This document shows, one piece after another, positions 1 to 9,743 of a stretch of 64,000 nt of DNA. This DNA comes from a virus, in the IMG/VR virus record IMGVR_UViG_3300031227_000017, positions 47,653 to 111,652 of that record; one strand, 5' to 3'. The notes beneath the pieces were generated by a model, which saw only the letters and a list, made by a program, of their open reading frames with translations, had not been told where the DNA came from and did no database searches. Numbering within the stretch: the stretch's first letter is position 1; each line of letters begins with the position of its first letter. The position numbers and the translations under genes are program-made.

Positions 1-772
1 GACCGCTGGCCTCTGCGTCATTCCATTCCTGCTTGGCAGACATCACTGCCATGCCAATACCAAGCGTCGTCTTACCGCCGCCGGTCGGGCCTAGCAGCCC
101 ATTAGCGTCACCAACGCGGTCACCGCCCAGCAGATTGTCCAAGAAACTGACACCCGTGAGTCTAAACTCGTGGGGTACAAGCAGTTCCGTGCCAATCTCT
201 GGCATTACCGGCAACACTGGGAGTTCGTTAATTGAGCTGGCACGATCAACTTGTACGTTCATCTGTGTCAGGAACTCACCAATATCGCTAGGGATACCAG
301 CGGGCTGATTCACCACGCGCCGAAGTGGCGCTACAATCGTTCGTTCGTAAACAAAGCGTTGGAGCACCTGCCGACCGAGAGAGATGTTTCCATCATTCAT
401 CTCAGCAGATGGTTCCGCCACGCTGTCCAACATCCCGCCATCGCCAAAAATAGCTCTCTGCTGCTCTGGGCCGAGCACCAAGTTCGGGTTACCACGCATT
501 TGTTCGTGATACGAGAACTTCAAATTCTCCGGCGTAACCTGCCCGTGATGCAAAATCACGTCACATATAGCCAGATAAAGAATGCGAAGAGGCTCTTCAT
601 TAGGAAGAAAATGATGCGATCCGATTAAACGAGACGCATCATCAAAAAGTTGGCGATCCGCGGCCAAGCATATCATCAACCACTCTACCGCTTGCGGTTC
701 GAGTGGAAGCTGTGTTGGCTGCGGGCGTTGAGCTGTAAGCGCAGGGTCAAGGGATTCTCCTTGGAGCGACAT
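1..772 (-). CDS. P-loop ATPase, 3' end cut by window edge
   Basis: I translated this frame directly; it starts at ATG 772 (AGGA about 10 bases upstream) and stays open to base 1, giving about 257 residues. A Walker A motif, GPTGGGKTTL, lies near residue 230, following a long N-terminal region with no recognisable motif. The pattern 'SFLDNLLGG...GLLGPTGGGKTT' resembles RecA/KaiC/DnaB-superfamily ATPases (phage recombinases or helicase loaders), which would fit the downstream position in an operon with a UvsW-like helicase and SbcCD. The Walker B part lies outside the window, so the exact family is open. It follows the neighbouring gene by 29 bases. Confidence 0.8.
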   Translation of the reverse strand, partial: MSLQGESLDPALTAQRPQPTQLPLEPQAVEWLMICLAADRQLFDDASRLIGSHHFLPNEEPLRILYLAICDVILHHGQVTPENLKFSYHEQMRGNPNLVLGPEQQRAIFGDGGMLDSVAEPSAEMNDGNISLGRQVLQRFVYERTIVAPLRRVVNQPAGIPSDIGEFLTQMNVQVDRASSINELPVLPVMPEIGTELLVPHEFRLTGVSFLDNLLGGDRVGDANGLLGPTGGGKTTLGIGMAVMSAKQEWNDAEASG

Positions 773-801
773 AGCGCAAGTCCTTTCCGTACATCACCTG
801 A

Positions 802-1530
802 TCATGCACATCCCAATAGTGACCGTAATTTTCTAGCCTCGGTATGAAGAGTCGCCGGCACGACGTCTCCCCATTCCGCATCGTAGAGATCACACTGGAA
901 CACATACTGTAACAAAGCTGCGTCATGAAAGGAAGCCGAATCTTCGACAAGTCCTTCCCGCAGCGACACTATGTAACGGTACAACGCGGATGCCGAAACA
1001 CCGCGATCCCGTAACGCGTACTGATAAGCTGCCTGTCGTGACAGCTTCAACACTACTATCATAGGCTGGACACCATTGCGTATTGCATTCATGTCCGAGC
1101 ACAATTGACGTCGCACAGCCGCTACGGCGTGCAATTTATATTCTTCCCACCGCTCTACCGCTGCATTGCTCATCAGATAGTTTGGTGCAGGCGCTTTCGC
1201 CCCTGGTATTCTATTACCGTGAAACTGTGCGCGAATGAATTCCATAGGATCGGCCTTCATCGCCAGCAAAAACTGAGCCACCTTAGCCCACACTGACCGA
1301 TGCTTCACGCCAAACTTATCTTCCCCGCCGTCCCAGGACGCCATGTGCTTCTTCCCGTAACTATAGTTACCCGTGGCGTCTCGATGACACAACACATAGA
1401 CTACCCGCACACGTTTTGCCATTCTTTCAAGCAACGCATCTTCCGGCGGAGGAGGTAAATCCTCAACACATTCTACCGCTGGCGGGATCGGGGTATCCGG
1501 CCAGAGGTTAATTTCACGATGTTCACGCAT
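802..1530 (-). CDS. Unknown protein, N-terminal RxIDLD-like tag
   Basis: A 242-residue protein I do not recognise. It begins REHREINLW immediately after the initiator Met, which matches the core R-x-[IV]-x-[LVI] of the tag found in many proteins here, although the final Asp is replaced by Trp. A Pro-rich linker follows (residues about 12-30), then a mixed helical body. It overlaps the helicase gene by 8 bases, so translation is probably coupled. The context suggests an accessory factor in recombination-dependent replication, which is inference from position only. Confidence 0.85.
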   Translation of the reverse strand: MREHREINLWPDTPIPPAVECVEDLPPPPEDALLERMAKRVRVVYVLCHRDATGNYSYGKKHMASWDGGEDKFGVKHRSVWAKVAQFLLAMKADPMEFIRAQFHGNRIPGAKAPAPNYLMSNAAVERWEEYKLHAVAAVRRQLCSDMNAIRNGVQPMIVVLKLSRQAAYQYALRDRGVSASALYRYIVSLREGLVEDSASFHDAALLQYVFQCDLYDAEWGDVVPATLHTEARKLRSLLGCA

Positions 1531-3028
1531 TGCTTATTTGCCTCTTCCCGGATAAGCCCTCCTGGGTCCAGCCGAGGTTCTTGTAATGCCGTTTACGCGT
1601 ATCCGATTTGCGTTTCAACGCAGTATCAAACGCGTCATAACAATCCATCAGCAGTCCGCACTCCTTACCCTCGCAAATACGGCTGACGCGTCCAGGTGCC
1701 TGCGTATCAAGAATCTCCGATTCCCTGGCATCTACACGATACAACACCTCAAGCTGCGCGAAGTCCACACCCGTGGCCCATACGTCCGTGGCTATGACCT
1801 TCTTCAGCGTTCCGGCCTCAAACCCTTGCCGCAGGTGCTCTCGCCTATCTGCATCAGTGGGAATGAAGGTATTTGGTAGCATACCGTTTTTCCGGTAGCG
1901 AGCCAAGTCCTCTGGGTCAATACTACCATAACAAAGGTCGAATTCTGGCAACATATTCCACAGATGAATCGCATGATCCACTGTAGCACAAAGGATTAAC
2001 ACCTGTGTATTCGGATCTCCAAAATTTTCCCGAACATCGTTGGCGACTGTCTGATTCCTGAATTCGTTTCTCCACACACCCCACCGCATGCGGGGTACGC
2101 CACTTTTCCCGCTCGCGGGATTATGCTGCCCGCGAATCGGCAACCACCGCACGTGGATCGGGACAACCAGCCCCAACGCCACCGCTTCATCGTACGGAAG
2201 ATGGAATATCTCGCGACCGAACAGCATCTCAAGCTGCGCGTGCGCTCCATCCATCCGGCCTTCAGGCGTAGCGGTAAATGCGAAATTCCTGGAGAATCTG
2301 TAAGCCCTGCCGAGTTCGTTCGCGGCTGCCCCTGTCATCAGCATGTGGGCCTCGTCTGCCAGCAAAATGTCGCAGTCGCCATCGGACCGGTGCAAGCTGC
2401 CGGCGGTAAAGACCGTAACACGGTCACCAATGAACGACTTGCCACCACCAACCTGTCCAACATTCGGAATAGTTCGAGACAACTGCCGCACGATACGTGC
2501 AGCCACGTCTTTTGGCCTTACCACGATATGTATCTTGGCTCGCGGGTACGCGTGGGCAATCGCCGCAAACATGTACGTTTTACCGAAACCGGTAGCGGCA
2601 TTGATCAGCCCCAGTTCATTCTGCGCTATCAACTGAAGACACTCTTCTTGCCGTGCCCGAAATTCAATATGCCTGCCAGCTGCTACCATGTCGAGTTCGT
2701 AACAGTCAGGTCGCGCCCGTGCCGGGCTCAGATCTAGGTATTGCAGTACGTAACCGTGCTGCTGGAGCCGATGGGTTATCGAGGTGAGAAAACCGAAACC
2801 CGTCGTCAGCCGCCCTTCCTCGATCCCATACATATTGCGAGTCTCAATATCGATCGACCGAGCCTGTCCGTCCGGTCCATATCGTTGATGTCCCTGCAAT
2901 ATTGTCTTGTGATCGTAAGTAAGTAACGGCCGAAGCAACTCTACAACTCGCATATCCAGCGGGCTGTGTCCGTCCGGGCTGATGTCAATCAGCGAGCCAG
3001 ACCGTCGTACGAGTAAAGTTTGTGACAT
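1523..3028 (-). CDS. Superfamily 2 DNA helicase, UvsW-like
   Basis: A 501-residue SF2 helicase. Seen in order: Walker A (NAATGFGKT, near residue 145), motif II DEAH within LLADEAHML, motif III-like FTATPEGR, a second RecA lobe with VIATDVWATGVD (motif V), and PGRVSRIC (motif VI with its arginine finger). Proteins of this build in phages, such as T4 UvsW, unwind branched DNA and R-loops and help switch from origin to recombination-driven replication. Its neighbours SbcC, SbcD and the left-edge ATPase fit that role. The first 120 residues form a separate N-terminal domain of unknown fold. Start ATG 3028 lies behind an AAGGGA ribosome-binding site. Confidence 0.93.
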   Translation of the reverse strand: MSQTLLVRRSGSLIDISPDGHSPLDMRVVELLRPLLTYDHKTILQGHQRYGPDGQARSIDIETRNMYGIEEGRLTTGFGFLTSITHRLQQHGYVLQYLDLSPARARPDCYELDMVAAGRHIEFRARQEECLQLIAQNELGLINAATGFGKTYMFAAIAHAYPRAKIHIVVRPKDVAARIVRQLSRTIPNVGQVGGGKSFIGDRVTVFTAGSLHRSDGDCDILLADEAHMLMTGAAANELGRAYRFSRNFAFTATPEGRMDGAHAQLEMLFGREIFHLPYDEAVALGLVVPIHVRWLPIRGQHNPASGKSGVPRMRWGVWRNEFRNQTVANDVRENFGDPNTQVLILCATVDHAIHLWNMLPEFDLCYGSIDPEDLARYRKNGMLPNTFIPTDADRREHLRQGFEAGTLKKVIATDVWATGVDFAQLEVLYRVDARESEILDTQAPGRVSRICEGKECGLLMDCYDAFDTALKRKSDTRKRHYKNLGWTQEGLSGKRQISNA

Positions 3029-3043
3029 ATCATCCCTTCGTAA

Positions 3044-3553
3044 TTACCAAGCCCGACCCTTTGGTTTAAGGCTTCTAACCGCTGGTCTAACCGACACCAC
3101 CTCGAACGTCCCGTAGGTCTCCCGATCGTCCTGGAACGGTGAGATACCCTTGTAGGTACCAACCACCGAGAGCAGTTCAATGAAAGCATCCACGGACAAT
3201 CCGTAAGGCAGCACGGCATTGACCCCTATCGTGTCGCCAGGACGAAATGCCTCGTGTAAGGCATATCGCTCACGGCCATTTTTGTCGTCGTTGGCTGCGA
3301 CGACCACGCGACGCCACTTCCCAGTGCGTCCATCAATAATTGGGTCCCATGCGATCTCCTGCACCAGTTGCTGATACCGATTGACCACCTTAGCGGCATA
3401 ACGTAACCGCCGTCGCCACCACGACACCAAGAACATAACACGCCCGTTGTTGTCCCGCGGCATCCTGTAGATCACATTATTCCGTACTGTCTGCTGTCTA
3501 GCAAAACCCAAGCATTCGCGATTGAAACGAAGTCGGGCAGTAACCTCCTGCAT
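3044..3553 (-). CDS. Unknown basic protein in recombination operon
   Basis: A 169-residue protein rich in Arg, with start ATG 3553 behind GGAAGGGA. The opening 'TARLRFNRECLGFARQ' recalls small orphan proteins seen in other phages, but I cannot name a family. No cysteine cluster, signal peptide or membrane segment is visible. It sits between the SF2 helicase (15 bases downstream) and another orphan, so it is likely co-transcribed with them. Confidence 0.82.
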   Translation of the reverse strand: MQEVTARLRFNRECLGFARQQTVRNNVIYRMPRDNNGRVMFLVSWWRRRLRYAAKVVNRYQQLVQEIAWDPIIDGRTGKWRRVVVAANDDKNGRERYALHEAFRPGDTIGVNAVLPYGLSVDAFIELLSVVGTYKGISPFQDDRETYGTFEVVSVRPAVRSLKPKGRAW

Positions 3554-3593
3554 GGTATCCCTTCCGCACTGAACGGTTAAAAGCTACACGTGG

Positions 3594-4520
3594 TCAAGCG
3601 ACTGCCCGGGCCTGTGCGTGCTTCTTGTACGCCGGAATCTCTGACCCCTTCAATAGGTTCTCCGGTAAAAACATGTCCCACTTCGCAGACGTGGCAGCCA
3701 CAATTTGCTGCAACCACGTCCTGCCAAGGTAGGATATAAAAGCATGCGACGCCCGTAGGTCCCCCTGCCAGCCTCCGCCGGCATGCTGCCAGCGTCGCCA
3801 CAGAAAATTACTTGGTCGCTCCATATCGCTGTCTGACGGACGCCCTGCGCCCTGCCAGCAGCTACGAACTGTGTTACATAGCGTGTCCCGGTCAGTTACG
3901 ACCGTGCCACGTGACACCCGTTGCATCGTCGACGGCGTCAGGCCTAAGGCCATTCGCAGTTTAGACAACCGCTCCGGGTGTTGCTGATCAACGTACCAGC
4001 GAGGGTCAAGGATGTAGGCGAGTAAACAAGCCACACGATCACGATCGATTGTCGGAATAAATGACAAATCATGCCACGCTGGGTGTATTGCCAGCACCTC
4101 CCGCACGTGATCATCTACTTTCCCTGTCTTATGTAGGATAGCGGCCATTGAGTAGGATGGATAGTCCACCGCGGTAACGCGGTGCCACCCACCCAAACTT
4201 GGTGGCAGTAAACACTGTCTCATGCGATAAAGCGCTACCTCCGGTTGATCCCGCTCCTGCTCCGTCTCACACACCAGTGGGCTGGCCACTTCAAGTATGC
4301 CATCTTTCCTCAATGCGCAATAACGCGGATACAGTGCCGCAATCAACGGAGCATTATTTCGAGTACCCAGCATGCGAATGCGGATACCCTGCCTTGCGTC
4401 CAGTCGGCCTACAAAATCCCTCTCTGCTGCCCGCGGCGTGTCCATGCCGTCGGCATACCACACAGCCCCATGAGGATCTGTGTGAAGTTTCAAAGTCGTA
4501 ATTTCTGTCATCGTACTCAC
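3594..4520 (-). CDS. Unknown protein after SbcC-like gene
   Basis: A 308-residue protein of unknown function. The likely start is GTG 4520, whose GTGA overlaps the SbcC-like stop codon; an alternative ATG lies three codons later. The middle contains an Asp/Arg-rich stretch (FIPTIDRDRVACLLAYILDPRWY) and the C-terminus is basic. No standard motif was found. The 4-base overlap implies translational coupling to the SbcC-like gene, hence possibly a partner of the SbcCD complex, but that is inference. Confidence 0.82.
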   Translation of the reverse strand: MSTMTEITTLKLHTDPHGAVWYADGMDTPRAAERDFVGRLDARQGIRIRMLGTRNNAPLIAALYPRYCALRKDGILEVASPLVCETEQERDQPEVALYRMRQCLLPPSLGGWHRVTAVDYPSYSMAAILHKTGKVDDHVREVLAIHPAWHDLSFIPTIDRDRVACLLAYILDPRWYVDQQHPERLSKLRMALGLTPSTMQRVSRGTVVTDRDTLCNTVRSCWQGAGRPSDSDMERPSNFLWRRWQHAGGGWQGDLRASHAFISYLGRTWLQQIVAATSAKWDMFLPENLLKGSEIPAYKKHAQARAVA

Positions 4521-6649
4521 AGTTGAATCACCGAATCAAATAAGGGTGCTAGGTCCCGTTCATGCGTGACAATAATGCACTGTAGGCCGCGGGTGGCTGA
4601 GAATGTTCTCAACTGCCCTAATACTGGCTCGAACCCACGGATGTGGTGTTCGTCGAGGTACGCTGTCGGCTCATCAAGGTAAAGCGCACCTACATTATCC
4701 GCGAACATCCGGTTCAACGCCATACGGAAAGACAACGCCAATACGACTTTTTGTCCTTCCGACAGCCTTTCAGCCGGTTGTACCGTACCGCTCTCGAATG
4801 ATGCCGTGAACGAGAGTCCCTCGTCCGCAGCCACCCGATATGGCGTACCAAACATCTCCAAATACTCATTCATGCCCACCTGGAGACGTTGCAGATTACG
4901 TTGTGCCACAAATCGCGGAGCCCCGTCTTTGCCGACGATCTCCCGCATGCTCGCAGCATGATCAACCCAGCCCCTGAGCATTTCGGCCTCTTCAGCTACC
5001 TCCGTAGCCCTGGCCAATTCACCCTGGATACGGGTAATCGTGGCCTCTGCGGCCCCAATACTGGTTTCCGCGTCCTGCCGAGTGCGAACCGTTCGCTCCC
5101 ACCCTGCCTTGTTCTCGATCGCCTGCGCGACCTGCTCCGTCGTGTACGGTACCAACTTCACCAGCTGGTCATTGTACCCTGTGAGCTGCTGCTCCATCTG
5201 CTGGTACCGTCCCTGCAATCTTGCAAGTTCCCGATCATGCTCCCCGAGACTTGCCTCGGCGGCCTTAACGCTATCCAGCATAGCCGAATGTTGCGAGATG
5301 GTGGATTCCAGGACTTTCTCGTCCAATTCCTCCACCGGCTCGTCCGGGAGTGACCTGAGCGTCTCCATCGCCTGGGTCTTTCTCGCCTCGATCTGCTGGA
5401 TCGCGTTATTATATACGCCCACAGCGTCATTATACATAAAACTATGGCTAAGTCGATTCGACAACGTGTCCGAATTCGCCCTGAGCGTCGGAAGTCGCCT
5501 GATCGCTTCTTCCCGTTGTCCCTGCAACGCGGCAGCGGCCGTACCGCAAGTGGGGCATTTAGCCGCGTCAGCGTCAAGCGCGTCGACAAATATGGTCAAC
5601 GCACTTATCTCACCACTGAGGTTCTCCTTTTGACGCTGAGCTGCCTCCACCCCTTCGGCGTCCAGATAGTCTGCCCGGGGCGTCGGCACATCCACGGCTG
5701 CTGCCGCATCTGCTGCTTCTTCGATAATCGCAGTCTGGGCTTGTCTCGCCTTCTGGTTGCGTCTCGCCGCACCCATCCTGCTCAGCGTAAGTGACGCTGC
5801 GTGAGAGTCTGCTGCTCCACTGTCACGAATAGTCCGAACAGTTACAAGAGACGCCGCCGTACCTTCCCGTGACCGCCGCTGATAATCAATATCGGCGGCG
5901 GTACCGGCCATCGTCGTCGCCAAGGTATCCCGCTGGGTTTCGATCTGTACGCGACGATTATGCGTCGTAATGACATCGTTGTTCGCGTCAATCTGTCCCA
6001 GGCAGTGCTGAAGCTCGGGCCAGTCAACAAGCGATGCCTGCGCTGCCGCCAACTTCAGCGTTTGTCCTTCCAGCTCCTGCGTGAGTTCGTCAATATCGAC
6101 ACCCACGGACGGGATCTGCACGTCCTTCAGCTGCGTACCGATCGCCGAATGTACGACGCCGGCCTTCTCCGTGTGGAAGAGCTTCTGGAATTGTGCAGCC
6201 CGTTGGGCCGGCTTCTTGTCGAGGAACCCAAAAATATCACTCTGGGCCACAACCACGATGTCGTTGATGATGTCGGTAGACACGCCGAGGATCTGCTCGA
6301 TCATCGCCGTAACTTCCTTGTCACCTTCGATCGTCACACCATTCTGAATTTGTAACGTCGCCACCGGGCGAGACGGTCGCAGGTTTCGCTGCACTGTAGC
6401 GCGCACGCCGGCATGGCTGAACACGAGCTTCACATAGGAGCTCTGTGACGGCTCCGCTCGATCGTAAATATTCGCAGACTTGTTGCCTGCGTTTGGATTG
6501 TCTCCGGTAAGCGCGAAACGTATTGCCCCAAGACAATTACTCTTCCCGCTGCCATTCTGTCCGAGTATTGCCGTGAGGCCGTCCCGTAATGGCAAATCCC
6601 GCCACGCGTGCTGGCAGAAATTCAGCATCGTTAGATGTTCACACTTCAT
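4517..6649 (-). CDS. SbcC/Rad50-like recombination ATPase
   Basis: A 710-residue SMC-family ATPase, the size of T4 gp46-type subunits. The Walker A GQNGSGKS lies at residues 30-37, a long coiled-coil region follows, and a zinc-hook CPTC is near residue 365 at the coil apex. The ABC signature LSEGQK and Walker B GALYLDEPTAYLDE are in the last 80 residues, ending with the switch region IIVTHE. With the Mre11/SbcD-like nuclease encoded just upstream it should form the Mre11-Rad50 type complex that resects DNA ends during recombination-dependent replication. Start ATG 6649 overlaps the upstream gene by 11 bases. Confidence 0.95.
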   Translation of the reverse strand: MKCEHLTMLNFCQHAWRDLPLRDGLTAILGQNGSGKSNCLGAIRFALTGDNPNAGNKSANIYDRAEPSQSSYVKLVFSHAGVRATVQRNLRPSRPVATLQIQNGVTIEGDKEVTAMIEQILGVSTDIINDIVVVAQSDIFGFLDKKPAQRAAQFQKLFHTEKAGVVHSAIGTQLKDVQIPSVGVDIDELTQELEGQTLKLAAAQASLVDWPELQHCLGQIDANNDVITTHNRRVQIETQRDTLATTMAGTAADIDYQRRSREGTAASLVTVRTIRDSGAADSHAASLTLSRMGAARRNQKARQAQTAIIEEAADAAAAVDVPTPRADYLDAEGVEAAQRQKENLSGEISALTIFVDALDADAAKCPTCGTAAAALQGQREEAIRRLPTLRANSDTLSNRLSHSFMYNDAVGVYNNAIQQIEARKTQAMETLRSLPDEPVEELDEKVLESTISQHSAMLDSVKAAEASLGEHDRELARLQGRYQQMEQQLTGYNDQLVKLVPYTTEQVAQAIENKAGWERTVRTRQDAETSIGAAEATITRIQGELARATEVAEEAEMLRGWVDHAASMREIVGKDGAPRFVAQRNLQRLQVGMNEYLEMFGTPYRVAADEGLSFTASFESGTVQPAERLSEGQKVVLALSFRMALNRMFADNVGALYLDEPTAYLDEHHIRGFEPVLGQLRTFSATRGLQCIIVTHERDLAPLFDSVIQL

Positions 6650-7601
6650 TCTTACCTTCCCTCAATTCGACAACTCGGTGTTCTCGGGTCTTCGCCTCCA
6701 CGATCGGAGGATTGTAATTCGTCAATGCCCATTGATTATAATGCCGCTTAATTGCCTGAAGCGGATCAATCCGAAACCTATGGTAATCCGGCACAGCGAC
6801 AGCTACGAGCTGCGGCAACGGATACTTCCAATCCACGCGACACTGCGTGACCGGATTCTCAACAGCCGCCCCGCAGAAGTGACAAGCACGAAGCCCAACA
6901 CCGCCGCCACAATAGGCACAGTTTATAGCCAGTGTTGCCTGCGCCCCACCCAGCCACTCTGCCATGCCTGCGAGATTACTAGACAACCCGATAATCGCTC
7001 GCTCCATCGTCTCAACAAATGGGTGATTAGTGTCTGGGCGTTCTGGGTCATAATCGTCAGATATTAGCTTCTGATCCAGGCCCGCCATGACAGAGCATAT
7101 CTTACGAAAACCACCAACGGTAGTACGGTGATCCGGCTCCACGATTCGGAACTCCACAGTCTGCCGCGAGCTGTCCCACGCCAGTCGACTGCCCCACTCC
7201 ACTTCCGCGTAATTTGCAACACGTTCACGATAATCAAATAACGGCTCCCGGTCGGAACCGACACGTATGTGCTCCCGCGCTGGGCCGTCATCACCGATCC
7301 CGGCTACATACGACTCTTTCCGCCGGTTGGCGTAATGATAGAACAACCTGCGAAGATTGCCGGGGCCGCCGGATCGAAGCCGGAAAACATGCTCTGCACC
7401 CCGTACAGCGATAGGCGGCGAGATGAACGGAATACCACCCACGGTATCCTCCGCCGACTGTTTCCATAATTCCTGCACCTCACTACCCGCAAGATGCGGA
7501 CACAGACACGACAGATCAAGCGGTCCTCGAAGCGTCGAGGCACCTTTATCTATTGCGTCCCGCAATTTTGTTGCGTAAGTCTGAAAGTTAGGTGGCATCA
7601 T
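6639..7601 (-). CDS. Zinc-ribbon protein with C-terminal RxIDLD-like tag
   Basis: A 320-residue protein encoded between the two SbcCD subunits. Residues around 225-245 hold two CxxC pairs (CAYCGG...CHFCGA), a typical zinc ribbon. The C-terminus ends with REHRVVELREGKNEV, matching the recurrent tag (R-E-H-R-V-V-E-L) except that Arg replaces the last Asp; the same REHR opening is used at the N-terminus of the protein at 802-1530. Unknown function; its place suggests DNA binding in the recombination complex. Confidence 0.87.
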   Translation of the reverse strand: MMPPNFQTYATKLRDAIDKGASTLRGPLDLSCLCPHLAGSEVQELWKQSAEDTVGGIPFISPPIAVRGAEHVFRLRSGGPGNLRRLFYHYANRRKESYVAGIGDDGPAREHIRVGSDREPLFDYRERVANYAEVEWGSRLAWDSSRQTVEFRIVEPDHRTTVGGFRKICSVMAGLDQKLISDDYDPERPDTNHPFVETMERAIIGLSSNLAGMAEWLGGAQATLAINCAYCGGGVGLRACHFCGAAVENPVTQCRVDWKYPLPQLVAVAVPDYHRFRIDPLQAIKRHYNQWALTNYNPPIVEAKTREHRVVELREGKNEV

Positions 7602-8254
7602 TGCAGCCCCGTGGGGTTGTGATCGCTAAGATGTAACGTGATCCAATCGTACACTACCTGTGTGACCTCAAACTCTACCCGCTGATCCACAGCAGACGGT
7701 CGCACGGTGAAGGCCTTCTTGCCGTTTGTCAGTTCTACCATCAACGCATTCGCTGCCAGTAGATCACTTAACATGAACGACACTGTCAGCTCTTCTGGTT
7801 CCTTTGCCGCGGATGCGGTAACTTCCCATTTACCGTACATCCCAAGCCATCCGTCATCCAGCGTGCGGTCAAGCACCCGTTTGTAATCATCAGGTAACGC
7901 GTCCAATGGTCTCGAACGCGTGTTCGCCACTACGTACAACTGGTCAGCATTGTCGTTAATGCTGGCCGCCGCTACCTCCAGCGGAATATCCGCGTAAATA
8001 CCGGCAAATGCCCCATTGGTCCACGTCGTGACAATCCGTGGCCCATCCCGGTACATCAAAATCTGATCGTCGCACGTATGCGTGTCATACGACGCGAGGT
8101 TTCGTAACGTGAACAGCTGCGGATCAACGACTTGATGCGGACCCATCGCCCGCCCGTCGCCAGCCTGAAGGTAGACGACTTCGTTGACCCCTACCTTATC
8201 CCAACTAACCGGCCGAAACCCCGCTGGGATCTTCTCCATGTTGTGGCCGCGCAT
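7598..8254 (-). CDS. Unknown protein between SbcD and zinc-ribbon genes
   Basis: About 218 residues. I chose ATG 8254 because an AAGG site lies 8 bases upstream; it sits inside the 3' end of the SbcD-like gene (50-base overlap), and an alternative ATG is at 8239. The stop overlaps the next start by ATGA. The sequence is largely beta-like with no catalytic motif I can name. It is part of the same coupled operon. Confidence 0.8.
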   Translation of the reverse strand: MRGHNMEKIPAGFRPVSWDKVGVNEVVYLQAGDGRAMGPHQVVDPQLFTLRNLASYDTHTCDDQILMYRDGPRIVTTWTNGAFAGIYADIPLEVAAASINDNADQLYVVANTRSRPLDALPDDYKRVLDRTLDDGWLGMYGKWEVTASAAKEPEELTVSFMLSDLLAANALMVELTNGKKAFTVRPSAVDQRVEFEVTQVVYDWITLHLSDHNPTGLQ

Positions 8255-9353
8255 AATTCGCCTTATATTCCTCAAACATATTTGTGATCTCAGCAAGCGG
8301 ATCAGGTGCTGCAAGCAGCCGCTGCACGCCGTGATAGACCGGAGAATCCGTAGGAACAAGCTCACCCACTGCCGTGAGCAGGTTATCGAACGCCCCTTCG
8401 GGCGTATTCACCATGTCCACCTCCACCGTCTCCTCGTTACCGAGATTTCGTGGTTGGTGGAACAGATGGAACTTGTCCCCGAGTGCCGCTATCAAGCGAG
8501 TGTAAGCCTCCGGGATCATGTCATAGTAAGTTGCGCGTAGCATAGGCTTCGCTATGTGCGGTGGCAGATCGTGCCGCTGATCCACGGGCAGCGCCAACTT
8601 CCTAAGACACTCCGCGAACGCTTCCTCCGTCGTGACCGTGAATTCGGTGTACCCACGAGTAGCCAGCTGGACCCGCTTCGCAATGAACTGATCCTTGGCC
8701 TCATCAACCTCCAGAATGTAGAAATACTTGTGAGGCGGCTCATCGATAGCCTGCATGCTCGTGGAGCCCGGCGAATACAGCGTGACAGGGTCTCCATTGG
8801 CTGCTACGCCCGCGTACTGCTTGGTGACATGGAAGTCGCCAGAGAACACCGTGAGCTCACGGGGTAGCTGCGAGAGGCTTCCATCAGTGTGCCCAATAGG
8901 CTGCACCTCCGACCAAGACTGATGCGATAGCAAAATCTCCGCGTCAGGAGGTATCACCGCCAGCTTTTCGCCCAATTTGTCAGATGGGCAGTAATCCAGC
9001 CCGTAGAATTCGACCCCGTTGACCTCGAACATCTGCTCGTTCACGTGACACGGCCACGGATGAGCTGAACACCACGGCGGATCAGCCTTGTCATGATTAC
9101 CTTGAATAAAGTACACAGAGAGCCTCGCGTGCTCCATGCGGTTCATTTCCGTCGTAAAAGCAGTCACAGACGCAGAATCAGGACGATCCTGGTCGTACAT
9201 ATCGCCGAGAAGTATCAACGGCAACGACTGATGCACGCACGCGTCAACGAGCTGCGTCAGACTGTAAAAAGCATCCCCGGCGAGTTCCGGGTGCTTCGCC
9301 CACGTGTGGAGCCGGAGATGATTATCCCCAGAAATCAAGGCAATTTTGATCAT
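8205..9353 (-). CDS. SbcD/Mre11-like exonuclease subunit
   Basis: A 382-residue calcineurin-like phosphoesterase. The metal-binding series is visible: SGDNH (motif I, residues about 8-12), LLGDMYDQ (motif II), QGNHDK (motif III), LLSHQSW (motif IV) and SGDFHVTKQ (motif V). It is the probable nuclease partner of the SbcC/Rad50-like protein encoded downstream. Start ATG 9353 is preceded one base upstream by a 17-base leader motif that also occurs before the gene at 24050-25195. No strong purine-rich ribosome-binding site is seen at the usual place, so this leader may matter for expression. Confidence 0.93.
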   Translation of the reverse strand: MIKIALISGDNHLRLHTWAKHPELAGDAFYSLTQLVDACVHQSLPLILLGDMYDQDRPDSASVTAFTTEMNRMEHARLSVYFIQGNHDKADPPWCSAHPWPCHVNEQMFEVNGVEFYGLDYCPSDKLGEKLAVIPPDAEILLSHQSWSEVQPIGHTDGSLSQLPRELTVFSGDFHVTKQYAGVAANGDPVTLYSPGSTSMQAIDEPPHKYFYILEVDEAKDQFIAKRVQLATRGYTEFTVTTEEAFAECLRKLALPVDQRHDLPPHIAKPMLRATYYDMIPEAYTRLIAALGDKFHLFHQPRNLGNEETVEVDMVNTPEGAFDNLLTAVGELVPTDSPVYHGVQRLLAAPDPLAEITNMFEEYKANYARPQHGEDPSGVSAG

Positions 9354-9354
9354 T

Positions 9355-9371
9355 TTGGTTTCTAAGTACCG
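9355..9371 (-). promoter_or_regulatory. 17-base leader motif, copy 1
   Basis: On the minus strand this reads CGGTACTTAGAAACCAA, directly before the start codon of the SbcD-like gene. An identical 17-mer lies at 25219-25235 upstream of another minus-strand gene 16 kb away. The identity across two unrelated leaders suggests a shared promoter part, RNA-processing site or translational signal. Confidence 0.5.
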
Positions 9372-9388
9372 CTTGGGTGTTAAATTTG

Positions 9389-9712
9389 TTATGGTATAAA
9401 CCCTGCATCCTTGAGCGCCTGTACGAGCGACGGGGAGAGAATCGTAACCGGGACGGCCCCAGTACAATGCGAGAGCCCGCAACACGGGCAACGCATTTCT
9501 GGACTGTTTCGGAGCATGTCATTGCGAACTGCTATGCCGTGGATCGTGTCCTCGAATAGCCTGTCGGATTCTACCAACTTATCCGCCAGACCTGCACGTT
9601 CAACCGTGCTACTTACGCCAAGTGACGACGTTAAGTGGTTGACCGTGTGTAACATAGGGCAATCCAACTGGAAAGCCTTGTGATACAGATCATGAAATAG
9701 TTCGGATGCCAT
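9389..9712 (-). CDS. Small zinc-motif protein upstream of SbcD
   Basis: A 107-residue protein. I place the start at ATG 9712 because longer versions would run through the oppositely oriented csrA. Near residue 75 it carries CPCCGLSHC, a likely zinc-binding knuckle. The rest is helical (histidine-rich N-terminus). It is divergent from csrA with only 31 bases between start codons, so that short gap must hold both ribosome-binding sites. Confidence 0.78.
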   Translation of the reverse strand: MASELFHDLYHKAFQLDCPMLHTVNHLTSSLGVSSTVERAGLADKLVESDRLFEDTIHGIAVRNDMLRNSPEMRCPCCGLSHCTGAVPVTILSPSLVQALKDAGFIP

Positions 9713-9743
9713 TTTATTGCAACCATAGGAAGGAGCCAGAAGA

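Noticed and set aside
2123-2737. Plus-strand frame opposite the SF2 helicase
   Set aside because: No motif; the helicase motifs are intact on the other strand.
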